Below, one piece after another: positions 43,053-53,438 of a DNA stretch of 64,000 bases (positions are counted from its first letter, which is position 1; each line of letters starts with the position of its first letter). The translations under genes and the position numbers were made by a program. A model generated the notes under the pieces. The model was not told the DNA's origin. It made no database searches and saw only the letters and a program-made list of their open reading frames with translations. Source of the DNA: Datura wrightii (lineage: Eukaryota > Streptophyta > Magnoliopsida > Solanales > Solanaceae); NCBI GenBank assembly GCA_035772735.1, contig JASDFA010000016.1, forward strand, positions 141,868,501 to 141,932,500. The letters run 5' to 3'.

Positions 43053-44640
43053 TTGGTGGATCCATTTTTGGAGCTGGAAAGACAGTTTCACTTACAAAAG
43101 AGGGAAGCTTTAGAAAGGAAGTTGCAATTGTTACAGAGGGAAATTCTAGAACAACAACAGCATCCACCAGTTGGACGGGCAGAATTAGTGCCTGAAGTGA
43201 TTGCATCAAGACTAGTACGCGAGGTGGCAATCCCACAAGCAAATAATGTGACATCTAGCATCTGCAGGCCGGAGCCAGGAAGTAGATTTGAGCTGAAACA
43301 GAACATGGTGCAGTTACTGCATACCAGCGGAAAATTCACAGGTCTTCCTCGTGAAGACCCACAGCAGCATCTACAAAATTTTCTAGAGATTAGTGACACG
43401 TACATACCCACAGGGGTATCATCAGATTATGTGAGGCTTACATTGTTTCCATTCTCATTGCTGGGGGAAGCGAAGAGGTGGTTAAAGGTTGAACCGCCTA
43501 ATTCTATTACCACATGGGATGATCTGGCAAAGAAATTCTTAATTAGGTTCTTTCCGCCGGGGAAGATAGCCAGGCTTAGAAGTCAGATTCTAAGTTTCAA
43601 GTAGAGAGATGGTGAGAACCTGTACCAATCTTGGGAGAGGTTCAACTCGATATTGAGAGATTGTCCTCACCATCATCAGTCAAATGATATGTTGGTGCGT
43701 ACTCTTATAGAAGGCTTGGAACCTCATACCAAAATCCTGTTAGATTCTGCAGCTGGGGGGCAAGCTTTGGAAAAGACATATGAAGAGTTGTATACACTAT
43801 TGAATCGTATTTCACAAGGTAATCCCGAATAGAATGTTGACACAACCCGAGGTGTCGTGAAGAAAGCGGCAGGGGTCTTGGAGGTAGATGGACTCACAGC
43901 TATTGCTGCACGGATAGCTGCATTACAGAATCAGATCAACACTCATTTTAGTAGCATAAGCTTAGGGCAGTCACAAGCTCTGGTTAATGCAGTCCAGCAA
44001 GAATGGTGTGAAGTTTGTGGTAGCAGTGAGCACTCAGATGATGCATGTGGTGCTAATCCAGACTCAGTTTATTATTTGGGGAATGCGCAAAGGGGCAACA
44101 GTCAGCAGTATGGCAATAATAACAACCCCAATTGGAGGAACCATCCGAATATTTCCTGGGGCAGTAATAGTCACCAGGGGCAAAGTTCAAACCAGGGTCT
44201 GCACAGGAACCAAGGGGCTCATCAAAATTTCCAGCCTCAATTCAGAGGGAATAATGCACCTACTCAGTCCAGCAACATTGAGGACTTGTGTAGCTACCAA
44301 GCTCAGATGCAGGCTGACCAAGTGAAATTGACAGCTGACATGAAAAACCAACAGTTGGCCACAAAAGCCTTGGAGATTCAGCTGGGATAGTTAGCTGGAG
44401 CATAAAATACTAGACCATGTGGCGGGTTGCCAAGTGATACAGACACAAATCCCAAGCAGGTGAATGTTGTCACCATTAGAAGTGGAAAACAACTGAAGGA
44501 GTTGGGACCCGAAAAGCCACCACATCAAGCTGAAACAACAGAGCAGGCTGAAGAGAATGATCATGTGATGGGGAGTGGAAAGGCAGCAGATAATGACAGA
44601 CCACCACCGCCCCCCATTCCCACAGAGATTGTGGAAGTAT
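43053..44640 (+). pseudogene. gag: Element A gag, broken
   Basis: In-frame text from about 43053: LERQFHLQKREALERKLQLL, QQHLQNFLEISDTYIPTG, LTLFPFSLLGEAKRWL. Then WERFNSILRDCPHHHQS, the CEVCGSSEHSDDACG cysteine cluster, a Gln/Asn-rich linker and a Pro-rich end. Stops: 43603-43605 area (Gln), about 43829 (Trp), 44388-44390 (Gln) and about 44404 (Gln, CAA to TAA). A frameshift near 44600 joins the protease frame. All stop codons are C-to-T or G-to-A type. Confidence 0.85.
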
Positions 44641-44978
44641 AAGGAAGAAGCATGCTTCAAGAAATTTATGGAAGTATTGAAGCAAGTGCACATTAATCTT
44701 CCTTTGGTAGATGTTCTGCAAGGAATTCCTAAGTATGCAAAGTACATAAAGGATATCATGGCAAAAAAGAGCAGACTGATGGAATATGCCACAGTTGCAC
44801 TTACTGAGGAGTGCACCTCTCGAATACAGAATACATTGCCTACAAAGCTCAAAGATCTGGGAAGTTTTACTATCCAGATCACTATTAGGCAGTCCATTCG
44901 AGCTCATGGTTTATGTGATGTGGGAGCGAGCATTAACTTGATGCCTACATCTGTGTTCAAGAAGTTTGGGTTGGGTAG
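44641..44978 (+). pseudogene. Element A protease, N-terminal half
   Basis: Frame 44575-45009 carries KKFMEVLKQVHINLPLVDVL (Gln codon CAA at 44693-44695, where both B copies have TAG), then ECTSRIQNTLPTKL and LCDVGASINLMPTSVFKKFG with the catalytic D-x-G intact. It is cut at the GGTAG duplication (44974-44978) inside a Gly-Ser codon pair. Confidence 0.85.
44974..44978. repeat. B-plus target-site duplication (left), GGTAG
   Basis: Repeated at 54870-54874. Removing B-plus and one copy restores the protease frame (LGS followed by PRPTT). Confidence 0.95.
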
Positions 44979-46409
44979 TGATCTTGGGCAGATTTATATG
45001 CCCGAGTGATACTCAAAAGTATCATTTTCGCCTTGTTTATCTAGCAATGTGTACACATTTTCATGTAATTGGTAATAAAATGTGAATTTATACTAACCAA
45101 CATGATTAGCATTGTTTTGTAGGTAAAATGTGATTTCGGGAAGCTAATCTGCATGTTGGATGATATCGGAGTTGGACTTGGATGCGAGTAAGGGAAAAAG
45201 CATTGGACTGCACAAATTAAAGGGGCTCCACGATGGAGCCGTGTCACGCTGCCATCGCGGAGGCATTCTGCCTGGAGGGTGAAAAATTCATCAATTCCAG
45301 TGGAGGCTCGCGACAGCTCCGTGGCACGGTGGCTAGCCTCCGCGTTGCACGCCGTGCCACGTTGGTGCTTTATTCCCAGACCCCCAAATTCCAGTGAGGG
45401 TCCGCGTTCATGGCGTGTCACGGAGGCAGTGCTCCGCGATGAACTCCGTGACACGTTGCTTGTTATTCCGGGAAAAATTCCCACTAGTATAAATAGAACA
45501 CTTAGGTTCATTTTTTCATAATTCAGACTTGGTGGAGTAAGGACGTGGGTTACAGGCAGTTGAGGGACGAAAAGTTCAGGGTTTTTTCTCTCTTTCTTTC
45601 TTCTTTAACTCAATTGTTTGTATGATTAACACTTGTTTTAGGATGATTAATCCACAAATGAGTGGCTAATTCCCTTCCTTGCTGAGGTTATGAACACTTG
45701 TGATGAATTTTGATTATTAATTATATGGTTTTTCATCTTTTTCTTCCATGTTGTTCTATTAATTCTTGTTCTTACTGCATTGGTGTGTGGCCTACATTAA
45801 TGTATATCTAAAAAGTCCGATTTCACTCGAGAGAGCACGAAATTGGAAAGTTATGAATTAATAGGATATTGTTCTTTACTTGATTTGGGAAAATTGAGTT
45901 TTGATGTGCTTTCCTGATAGAAATATACTTGAAAGCCGTATTAGTCAATTTAGGAACCGGAATTGTATTGCTAGGTCATGAATTGCATTTGATCACAGAA
46001 ATGTAGACGGATGGTTTATGATTCTTAAGTGAGATTAAATACGAGAGTTTTAATCTCTTGGCTAATGTTCTTGGCTAGCAACTAGAAGAAAAGATTAATC
46101 AATTTATGATGATAATCAAGTTCATTACATGTTCTTTAACCTCGGCATGCTTTTATCCATAGTCCAAATTCAAAGTAGATAATTGTTAGAAGTTTTAGTA
46201 TAGAATTAGAAAACAAATTATTCACTTTTTGGTTACGTTGTTGTCAGCATATTTAGAAGTTAATTAAAATATAGTATAGTATACTTAAGCAAACTTCACT
46301 TAATCCAAGTCTCTGAGGGATCGATACTTGGCTTACTAAAGCCACTTACTACTTGTTCAACCACGTGCACTTGCGTGTCGGTTTAGATACCTAAGGAACC
46401 AACCGAACA
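44979..46409 (+). mobile_element. B-plus 5' LTR
   Basis: TGATCTTGGGC...CCGAACA, 1431 bp. A terminal hairpin (CTTGGGCA/TGCCCGAG with one G-T wobble) lies at about 44982-45005. TATA and promoter cluster lie inside. Confidence 0.95.
45222..45495 (+). promoter_or_regulatory. B-plus 5' LTR promoter cluster and TATA box
   Basis: Units GGAGCCGTGTCACG, GCCATCGCGGAGG, GCTCCGTGGCACGG, CCTCCGCGTTGCACG, GTGCCACGTTGG, GGCGTGTCACGGAGG and CTCCGTGACACGTTG (45222-45455). TATAAATA follows at 45488-45495, then the probable transcription start. Confidence 0.63.
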
Positions 46410-46555
46410 AGTTTTTGGCGCCGTTGGCGAGGACTTGGCAATTGGTGAAATTGTTTTAAGTGTTAATTTACTGTATTTGTATTTTCTTTTCTTTAAGTGT
46501 TGACAACTTGGTCTTAGACTGTATTTTGCAGACTTAATTGCTGTGAACACTGGCA
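46410..46555 (+). other. B-plus primer binding site and leader
   Basis: TGGCGCCGTTGGCGAGGA at 46416-46433, two changes from element A's primer site. GTATTTTGCAG at about 46522-46532 is acceptor-like. Confidence 0.85.
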
Positions 46556-48207
46556 AGAGACAAAGAGCTGGTGGAATCTTATATAAAAGAGCCTTAACGT
46601 ATATTTCGTAGTAAACGGAGAGAAGCTCTACAAAGGAAGCTGCAGTTGCTCAGACAGACCATTATGGAGCAACAAACTCCACCGGTTGTGAGGGCAGTGT
46701 TAGTGCCCGAAGAAGCAGCAGCAAGGCCGGTTCGCGATGTGGAAATCCCACATGCCAACAATGTTACATCCAGTATCCGCAAACCAGAGCCTGGAGGGAG
46801 ATTTGAACTCAAGCAAAATATGGTACAACTGTTGCACACAAGCGGGCAATTTACTGGTCTCCCTCATGAAGACCCACAACAGCATCTCCAAAACTTTTTG
46901 GAGATAAGTGACACTTATATACCCGCTAGAGTGTCACCTGATTATGTTCGACTTACATTATTTCCGTTCTCATTACTCGCTAAAGCCAAGAGGTGGTTGA
47001 AAGCTGAGCAACCAAATTCTATTTCAACGTGGGATGATCTTGCATGAAAGTTCTTGATAAGGTTTTTTCCCTCTAGCAAACAGCAAGACTTACAAGTCAA
47101 ATTCTAAGTTTCAAACAGAGGGAGGGAGAAAATTTATATCAAGCCTGGGAGAGATTTAAATCCATGTTGCGGGACTGTCCTCATCATCATCAGTCCAATG
47201 ACGTGTTGGTGCACACATTTATTGTGGGTTTGGAACCCCACACCAAAATATTGCTAGATTCAGCAGCTGGAGGGCAAGCGCTGGAAAAGACTTATGAGGA
47301 GCTGTATACCTTTCTAAATCGGATTTCACAGGGCAATCCAGAATGGAATGCTGATTCTTCACGAGGTGGAACAAGGAAAGCAGCAGGAGTGTTTGAAGTG
47401 GATGGATTTATAGCTATCGCTGCACAGATAGCTGCCTTGCAAAATCAATTGGACAACCACTTCAGCAACATGACTTTGAACCAGCCGTCAGCTCCAGTTA
47501 ATGCAGTCCAGCAATTGTGGTGTGAAGTGTGTGGAAGCAGTGAGCACTCAGCTGAGTGCTGTGGAGCAAATCTTGATTCAGTAAACTTTGTGGGAAATGC
47601 ACAAAGAAATCACCAGCAGTATGGTAGTGGCTACAATTCAAATTGGAGGAATCATCCAAATTTTTCATGGGGTAGCAACAGCCTTCAAGGCCAAAGTTCG
47701 GGTCAGGGTATGCAAAGGAATCAAGAAGGGCAACAGAACTACCAATCTCAATTCAGAAATAACAATGCACCTCCTCCACCACCATCACCCAGCATTGAGG
47801 AGATGTTCAAGACCATGATCGCTAACCAATAGCAATTGCAGGCTGACTATGTTAAATTGGCAGCCGAAGTGAAAAATAACCAGTTAGCGACCAAGGCTCT
47901 TGAGTATCAATTTGGGCAATTTGCTAGTGCCCAAAATACAAGGCCCAGAGGAGGACTACCGAGCGACACGGATCCGAATCCGAAGCAGGTAAATGCAGTG
48001 ACCACAAGGAGTGGTTTGCAACTGAAGGAGGTGGAACCAGAAAGACCACCTCAAAATTCGGGAGCAGCAGAAGTTGAGGGAGAGCTAAGTTCGAAAAGGG
48101 GGAAGACCAAAGAAGCTGAATCAGAAAGACCTCCACCCCCGTTCCCTCAACGACTCAAGAAACACAAGGAGGAGGCGTGTTTCAAGAAATTCATGGAGGT
48201 GCTTAAA
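46556..48207 (+). pseudogene. gag: B-plus gag, broken
   Basis: Same architecture as B-minus and A: FRSKRREALQRKLQLLRQ; QQHLQNFLEISDTYIPA; LTLFPFSLL; ERFKSMLRDCPHHHQS; CEVCGSSEHSAECCG; Pro-rich end PPPPFPQRLKKHKEEA. Breaks: TAA near 46594; TGA at about 47045-47047; a one-base loss near 47080; TAG at about 47830-47832; TAG at 48208-48210 before the protease. With only about 0.5% LTR divergence, most of these breaks probably predate insertion. Confidence 0.86.
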
Positions 48208-48945
48208 TAGGTACATGTTAACTTACCTCTTGTTGATGTCTTGCAGGGAGTGCCGAAATATGCCAAATACATAAAGGACATCGTGGCCAACAAAAGTCGT
48301 TTGACTGAGTATGCTACGGTGGCTTTAACAGAGGAGTGCACTTCCTGGATCCAAAACAGACTGCCCACAAAGCTAAAAGACCCTGAAAGTTTTACTATCC
48401 AGCTTACTATTGGGCAAAGCATCCGAGCTCGTGGATTGTGTGACTTGGGGGCGAGCATAAATCTGATGCCATCTTCGGTATTCAAAAAGTTGGGTTTAGG
48501 GAGTCCTAGACCTACAACCGTAATCTTGCAGTTGGCGGACCGATCCTTAGCTAGGACGGATGGTATTGTTGAGGATGTTCTAGTGCAAGTGGGCTCCCTA
48601 ATTTTTCCGATAGATTTTATTGTTTTGGATTTTGAACCAGACGCAGAAGTCCCATTTATTTTGGGACGACCCTTCATGGCAACCGGGAAAGCATTAATCG
48701 ATGTAGCTGCGGGGCAACTTACAATGTGAGCACATGACAAGGTAGAGGTGTTCGATGTGTATAAAGCACCCAGGCTCCCGATGGTACATGAAGAACTCTC
48801 GGTGATCAATGTAATTGATCATGGTAATGCTAAGCAGATGAAGCATTCCCGAGAGTTGATGGGAAGACCACCGGATAGGTGTAAGCACTACTGGGGGGAG
48901 GACAATGATCGTGAGAAATCATCCATCACCCTAGCGGACAATTGA
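48208..48945 (+). pseudogene. B-plus aspartic protease
   Basis: After TAG 48208-48210 the frame runs VHVNLPLVDVLQGVPKYAKY, LCDLGASINLMPSSVFKKLG, LADRSLARTDGIVEDVLVQV, VPFILGRPFMATGKALIDVA to TGA at 48727-48729 (Arg expected), then AHDKVEVFDVYK to a normal end at 48945. The catalytic D-x-G and the ILGRPF flap-side motif are intact. Next comes the conserved non-coding text with GACGTCGAGCCGCGACGA, typical of Athila downstream of protease. Confidence 0.84.
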
Positions 48946-50311
48946 GCTTAAATGACGTCGAGCCGCGACGATAAACCAGGCACTGCACGAGAGGCAACCC
49001 GTGAAAATTTATTTTTTTCTTTCATTTTGTAAAGTGTAAATAGATTTTTCTTTTTTTTTCTTTCTTCTTTTTCTTGATTTAGTACAAAAAATTTTCGTTT
49101 TAGTTAGTATTTTTTGTTTTAGTTAGGTGAAACCTATTATTCTAACCAATTTTGTTTAGTGAGATGATTTTCAGGTCAAACGGAGAAATATGTTCACGGA
49201 ATCGTGAAGGAAAAGGCAAGGTATGAAAAGTTAATAAAATGTAGAAGACAGTGAGCTGGGGCGATAGCTCCGTGTCACGGAGGAGGACCTCCGCGTTACC
49301 CTCCGTGACACGTTGAGGTGTAATCCTAAAATTTCAAAATTTCCAGAAGGCTATCGTGATGGCTCCGTGTCACGGAGGCAGTGCACCGCGATGCACTCCG
49401 TGACACGTTGTCGTATAAATTGTGACGGGTCACACCGGGTTGCCGGGTGACCCGCGTGTTTTCTACCTTTTAAACCCCGATTTCTCCCTTTTTTTTCCTC
49501 AATTTCATTTTCCTCCACGACCAAACGTCCCAAAACCCCTCTCCCATCAATGTGCCACGGCTTAAGGCAACAAATTACCAAGTTTTCTTCGCTTATTCAA
49601 CGACAAGGTATGTTTTCCGATTCTCTCTCAAGTTTTTCTCGATTTCAGTCGAAATTAAGCATGGGAGGTGAGATAAATCACCCTAAGTCGAAATTAAGCA
49701 TGAACTCGAGTTATTTATTGATTGATAAAAGTTCGGAATGTTGTAATGATTGTTTGAACTTGTCGATTACATGAATTATTCGAAGTTGATTGCGAAAATC
49801 AATTCTAGGGCTTTGTTGTTGAATTTGAAGTTGGTAATGTGTTGAATTCATGAATTCTATGCCGGGGTGTACTTGTTGAATGAGATGAATGGTTGCAAGA
49901 AGTGTTTGAATGTTAGTAGACGATGAATTCTCGGGTTTTGGGGAAACTGTCGAAATTTGTTCAAATTGGGTTGGTTGTATAGGTTCATATGTATAGAATT
50001 TTTGTTGTTGTTTTGATTCGTTGTTTTTCTTTGCTAAGTGCGATGGTTGAAATGCTAGCGATGGTAGTGATTGGGATTAGCTGTACGAATTCTGAGTAGT
50101 ACGCAGAAGTTATACCGTCGAATTTTCGTTTGAACGCACTAAGCATGATTGTATAGTTGGTTGTTTGGTGTAAATAAAGTTATTCTTGTCGTAGTATCGT
50201 AACTGTAGCTAAGGACTAAGTGTGGGGTAAACTTAGCGTAACCCGACCTTAGCCGAAGTTAATATTCATTTAGCTTGACATTAAGCTTGTTTACTTATGT
50301 TGATAGGTAAA
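48946..50311 (+). other. B-plus interval between protease and ORF2 (no RT or integrase)
   Basis: About 1.35 kb where an autonomous Athila element would carry RT, RNase H and integrase; none is found in any frame. Contains T-rich stretches (49000-49060), the inverted-repeat cluster with TATA-like box (49257-49420), a short GGGTTGCCGGGTGACCCG hairpin (about 49433-49455), a polypurine-like CTAAGTGTGGGGT (50216-50228) and a leader to ORF2. Confidence 0.75.
49257..49420 (+). promoter_or_regulatory. Internal copy of the LTR-type promoter block, upstream of ORF2
   Basis: Units CTCCGTGTCACGGAGG, CCTCCGCGTTACC, CTCCGTGACACGTTG, GGCTCCGTGTCACGGAGG, CACCGCGATGCACTCC and CGTGACACGTTG lie in the same style and order as the LTR cluster. 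TATAAAT follows at 49414-49420. It could drive a separate ORF2 transcript; B-minus has the cluster (27367-27660) without a visible TATA. Confidence 0.55.
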
Positions 50312-51530
50312 ATTGCAAGCAGGCAAGATAAAGGTAAGGGTGCATCAACTTCAGGCACCAGAAGGAAAAGACTCAGACTGGGCACAACAGTCCCAGCGGC
50401 ACCAGCAGTTCCACGCGGCCAACGCCGCCAATACGGAACGAGATGGGTGACTGATGAGGGGAAGAAGTGGTATGCTAAGCACAAAGAAAACAAATATTTC
50501 CCCAAGGAGCATATAACACGGGAACCATTAGCACAGGAGTTCCCCAGAATAGTTCAATGAATCGAGGCTGCTGGGCTAAGTTTCATATTTCAGGAGCCCA
50601 AAGAATGCAACCTACACTTGGTCCGGGAGTTCTATGCTAATTGGAACCCGGCAATCAGAAGCCACACCATCAAGATCAGAGGGCAAATAGTCACTCTGGA
50701 ACCCCAACAGCTAAATGCCATCATAGGAGCGCGGGACACAGACGCCCACGTTCTCCGCCAGCTGAATATTACCCCACCGTATGCCGACATCAGACGCACA
50801 CTGTGTGGGGCTCGATCTACAGCTAGATGGAGCAGACACAAAGAAAGGGGCTACCACCAGACTCTGCCTTATTCTCAAATGAACAGGGAAGCCCGAATCT
50901 GGCTGAAGATAGTCTGCTCGTGCCTAATCCCAGGGGTACACATGACTGATGTGACCCGGGACCGTGTTTGCCTGGTGTACGCCCTGATGAAAGGGCTGGA
51001 GATTAATGTTGGGGCGGTCATTATATCGGCCATGAAGAGAGCCCGACTACACCAGGGCCACAGGTATGGGTTCGGTGGACTACTCACCACCTTTCTCAGA
51101 GGCCTCGACGTCGAGGAGGAGGCTTTGGATTACATCCCGCAGTTGAAGCGGCGGGCCTTGGACGTGATCAAAACTAAGGCTCCCAACACCACCCACGGGC
51201 CAGTGCTGACACTTGGCGAGCGACATGCTCGTGATGACCAGTACATGGCGCGGATGTATGGGATGCAAATGCTTCAGCTCAGGATAGGTGGGAGACCAGC
51301 CACGGAGGAGGAGCTATGGTAGCTCGAGCTAGATTACCCATTTGGCGAAAACGCCAGGGCTCTATGCGCAGTGGGGCCAGCCTTTGTAGAGCCCACTGAC
51401 GATGACATCCCCACGGATGAGGAGACACGTCGGGAGGACTCGTGTGGAGTCCAATGACGACGACAGATGTGACTCGGACATGGGAGATGAGGCAGCAGCA
51501 CCTGATGAAGAAGTGGAATACTTTGACTGA
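50312..51530 (+). pseudogene. B-plus ORF2: PF20167-like 'putative plant transposon protein'
   Basis: Homologous to B-minus ORF2 along its length. The B-minus start ATG is ATT here (50312-50314), so the normal start is lost. Text: ASRQDKGKGASTSGT, WVTDEGKKWYAKHKENKYFP, LHLVREFYANWNPAIRS, HTIKIRGQ, EARIWLKIVCSCLIPGVHM, LVYALMKGLEINVGAVIIS, YGFGGLLTTFLRGL, and an acidic end DEEVEYFD. Breaks: TGA 50558-50560 (Arg), TAG 51320-51322 (Gln), a frameshift near 51430. Function unknown; no transposase catalytic motif can be recognised. Confidence 0.74.
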
Positions 51531-53438
51531 TCAGGGAGTTCCACCACCCGACTTTGTGCTATTTAATTTTTGTGAACACTGGGGACAGTGTTCGGTTTAA
51601 GTGTGGGGTGGGGAGTAGTTAGGTGCTGGGCTGGGCTGGTTTGCTTGTTTGTTTTCCTCTGTATTTTTGTATGTATGTTTCCCTGTGGTTGTGAATTTTT
51701 AAATTGTTCTGTATCTATACATGTTTGTGGAATTGATTTGTGTTGTAGAATATTGATGTTGCCAGCTGAGTCTGTAAAATTTTTGTAAATATTTTTGCTT
51801 ATCGAAATGATCGATATTTTTAAAATTTTGCGAAAATATTTTGTTCATATTTAAAATATTTTGTAAATAATTTTTCTATCGAAATGATCGATGTTTTGCA
51901 AAAGTTTTTCAATTTTTTTTAATTTTTAGGTTTCTCGACGTTTGTTTTCGGTTCTTTTACCGAGAATAGTCCCATTGAACCAATGTCATAGTTAGTGACT
52001 GTTCCCTATGATGGATGGATGACGACCGTCTTAAGGGAAATGTAGTCGGTAGGAGTAGTGATTTTAATTTATTTTCAGTTTTTTTTTTGGTGGATTGTAT
52101 CCTGGAACCTGTAGTTACTATATAGTTGTGAATTTTTGGCTGCGTGTTGTACCTGATATTCAAAATGCAAAAGTGATTCATATGAAAGCATGCAATCTTG
52201 TAAATATGTTGAGATACCTAGGCTGTAGAGTTCGATTCGGTGTGATTGAGGCTTAATGTTTGAATTCATGTAATGAGCTGATTGAAGAGTCTGTGAATAC
52301 ATCTTGAATCGAGCATGTGCATAAGGTGTGAAGTGAGGTATTGTTATTCCATGCTATTCTGAAGTGTCTAGAACTTGCCTGGTGTGTGTACAAAACGAAA
52401 TGAAGGAGGTGTATTGTAGGAAAGGATGTAGGCATTTCTTTGTTTTAACTGAGAGTTTCTATTTTTTTCTTGTCATACTCCCCCTTTATGTGATTGCATA
52501 CCCTAGTCAGCCCTTTGAGCCTTTAGCCTATTATTTCTTTCTTTTGTCCAAAAAGTATACTGAGCTTAATTCTTTCTTTTCATTAGCCGTAAAGTCTATA
52601 CAAAACTCTTAAGCGCTTAAGAAGTGAAAATAAGGTTCCCAAAGTGTCAAAGAGTGAGAATGGTGAAAAAGAAAAGAAAAGCAGAGTGAGGAAAGAAAAG
52701 AAGAGGTTGAAGGTGCACTGGTTATAAATAAACGATAATGAAGGTGCATGAATAATCTTTGTTATTGTTTCAAGTGTGCTTAATGAAATGGGCCACACTA
52801 AGGTAAATCATCAGGAATGGGATGATGAAAAAAAAAGAAAAGAGAGAAACAATGTCCATGAGTTGATGGGAATGTGTTGCAAAGGCGCTTAAGGATGCTA
52901 GTGGCTATTATTGGCTAATCCAATATATACTAGCTCCACAGCTTCCATTACAACCCATTAAAGTCCTACGTGATCTTACATTGCATTTCTTTATATTAGT
53001 GGAGTAATACACTAAGGGCAAGCTTATGGGTCATGACATGATGCATGTGAATTCTTTTGGGAGAGAGAGTGAAATTATTTTTTACATGCCCCTACTTGAA
53101 TGTTTGTGTGTCACATGAGCAAAAAGGGGAAGATTCTCTTGAGTTGTGAGGGCACATGCTTGAGAAAAGACTGATTTTCGTGTCGGATATCTTGATTAGC
53201 TGATTTGCATGAGTTTGCCGATATCGAGAATCAATTCTTTAAGTCTAGGAAGTCTTAATGTATTGAAGGTTATTGCATTGTTGAGACCATGCATGTTTTC
53301 TTGATGATTTGCGATATTGAATGATCGGTATGACCGTAGCTTAAATTGTCGCACCATAGTAGTGAAGGTTGGAATGTAAATTGCATGAATTGTATGTTTG
53401 TTGTTCGAGGATGAACAAGGATTTAAGTGTGGGGTAAG
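51531..53438 (+). other. B-plus 3' non-coding region and polypurine tract
   Basis: 1.9 kb, no conserved gene. GTTTAAGTGTGGGGTG directly after ORF2 (51597-51610) and again before the LTR (ATTTAAGTGTGGGGTAAG, 53421-53438) are polypurine tracts. Inverted repeat TTGTTCGAGGATGAACAA at 53401-53418. Colinear with B-minus 23734-25434 plus 13186-13285. Confidence 0.78.

Noticed and set aside
45041..45521. 156- and 80-codon ORFs across the B-plus LTR promoter cluster (also 53501-53981)
   Set aside because: Repeated cluster units are poor in stop codons; both strands are open, and the LTR context and TATA box argue against coding.
49257..49410. CRISPR-like appearance of repeated short units
   Set aside because: Units alternate in orientation, have irregular spacing and no unique spacers; plant nuclear retroelement context.
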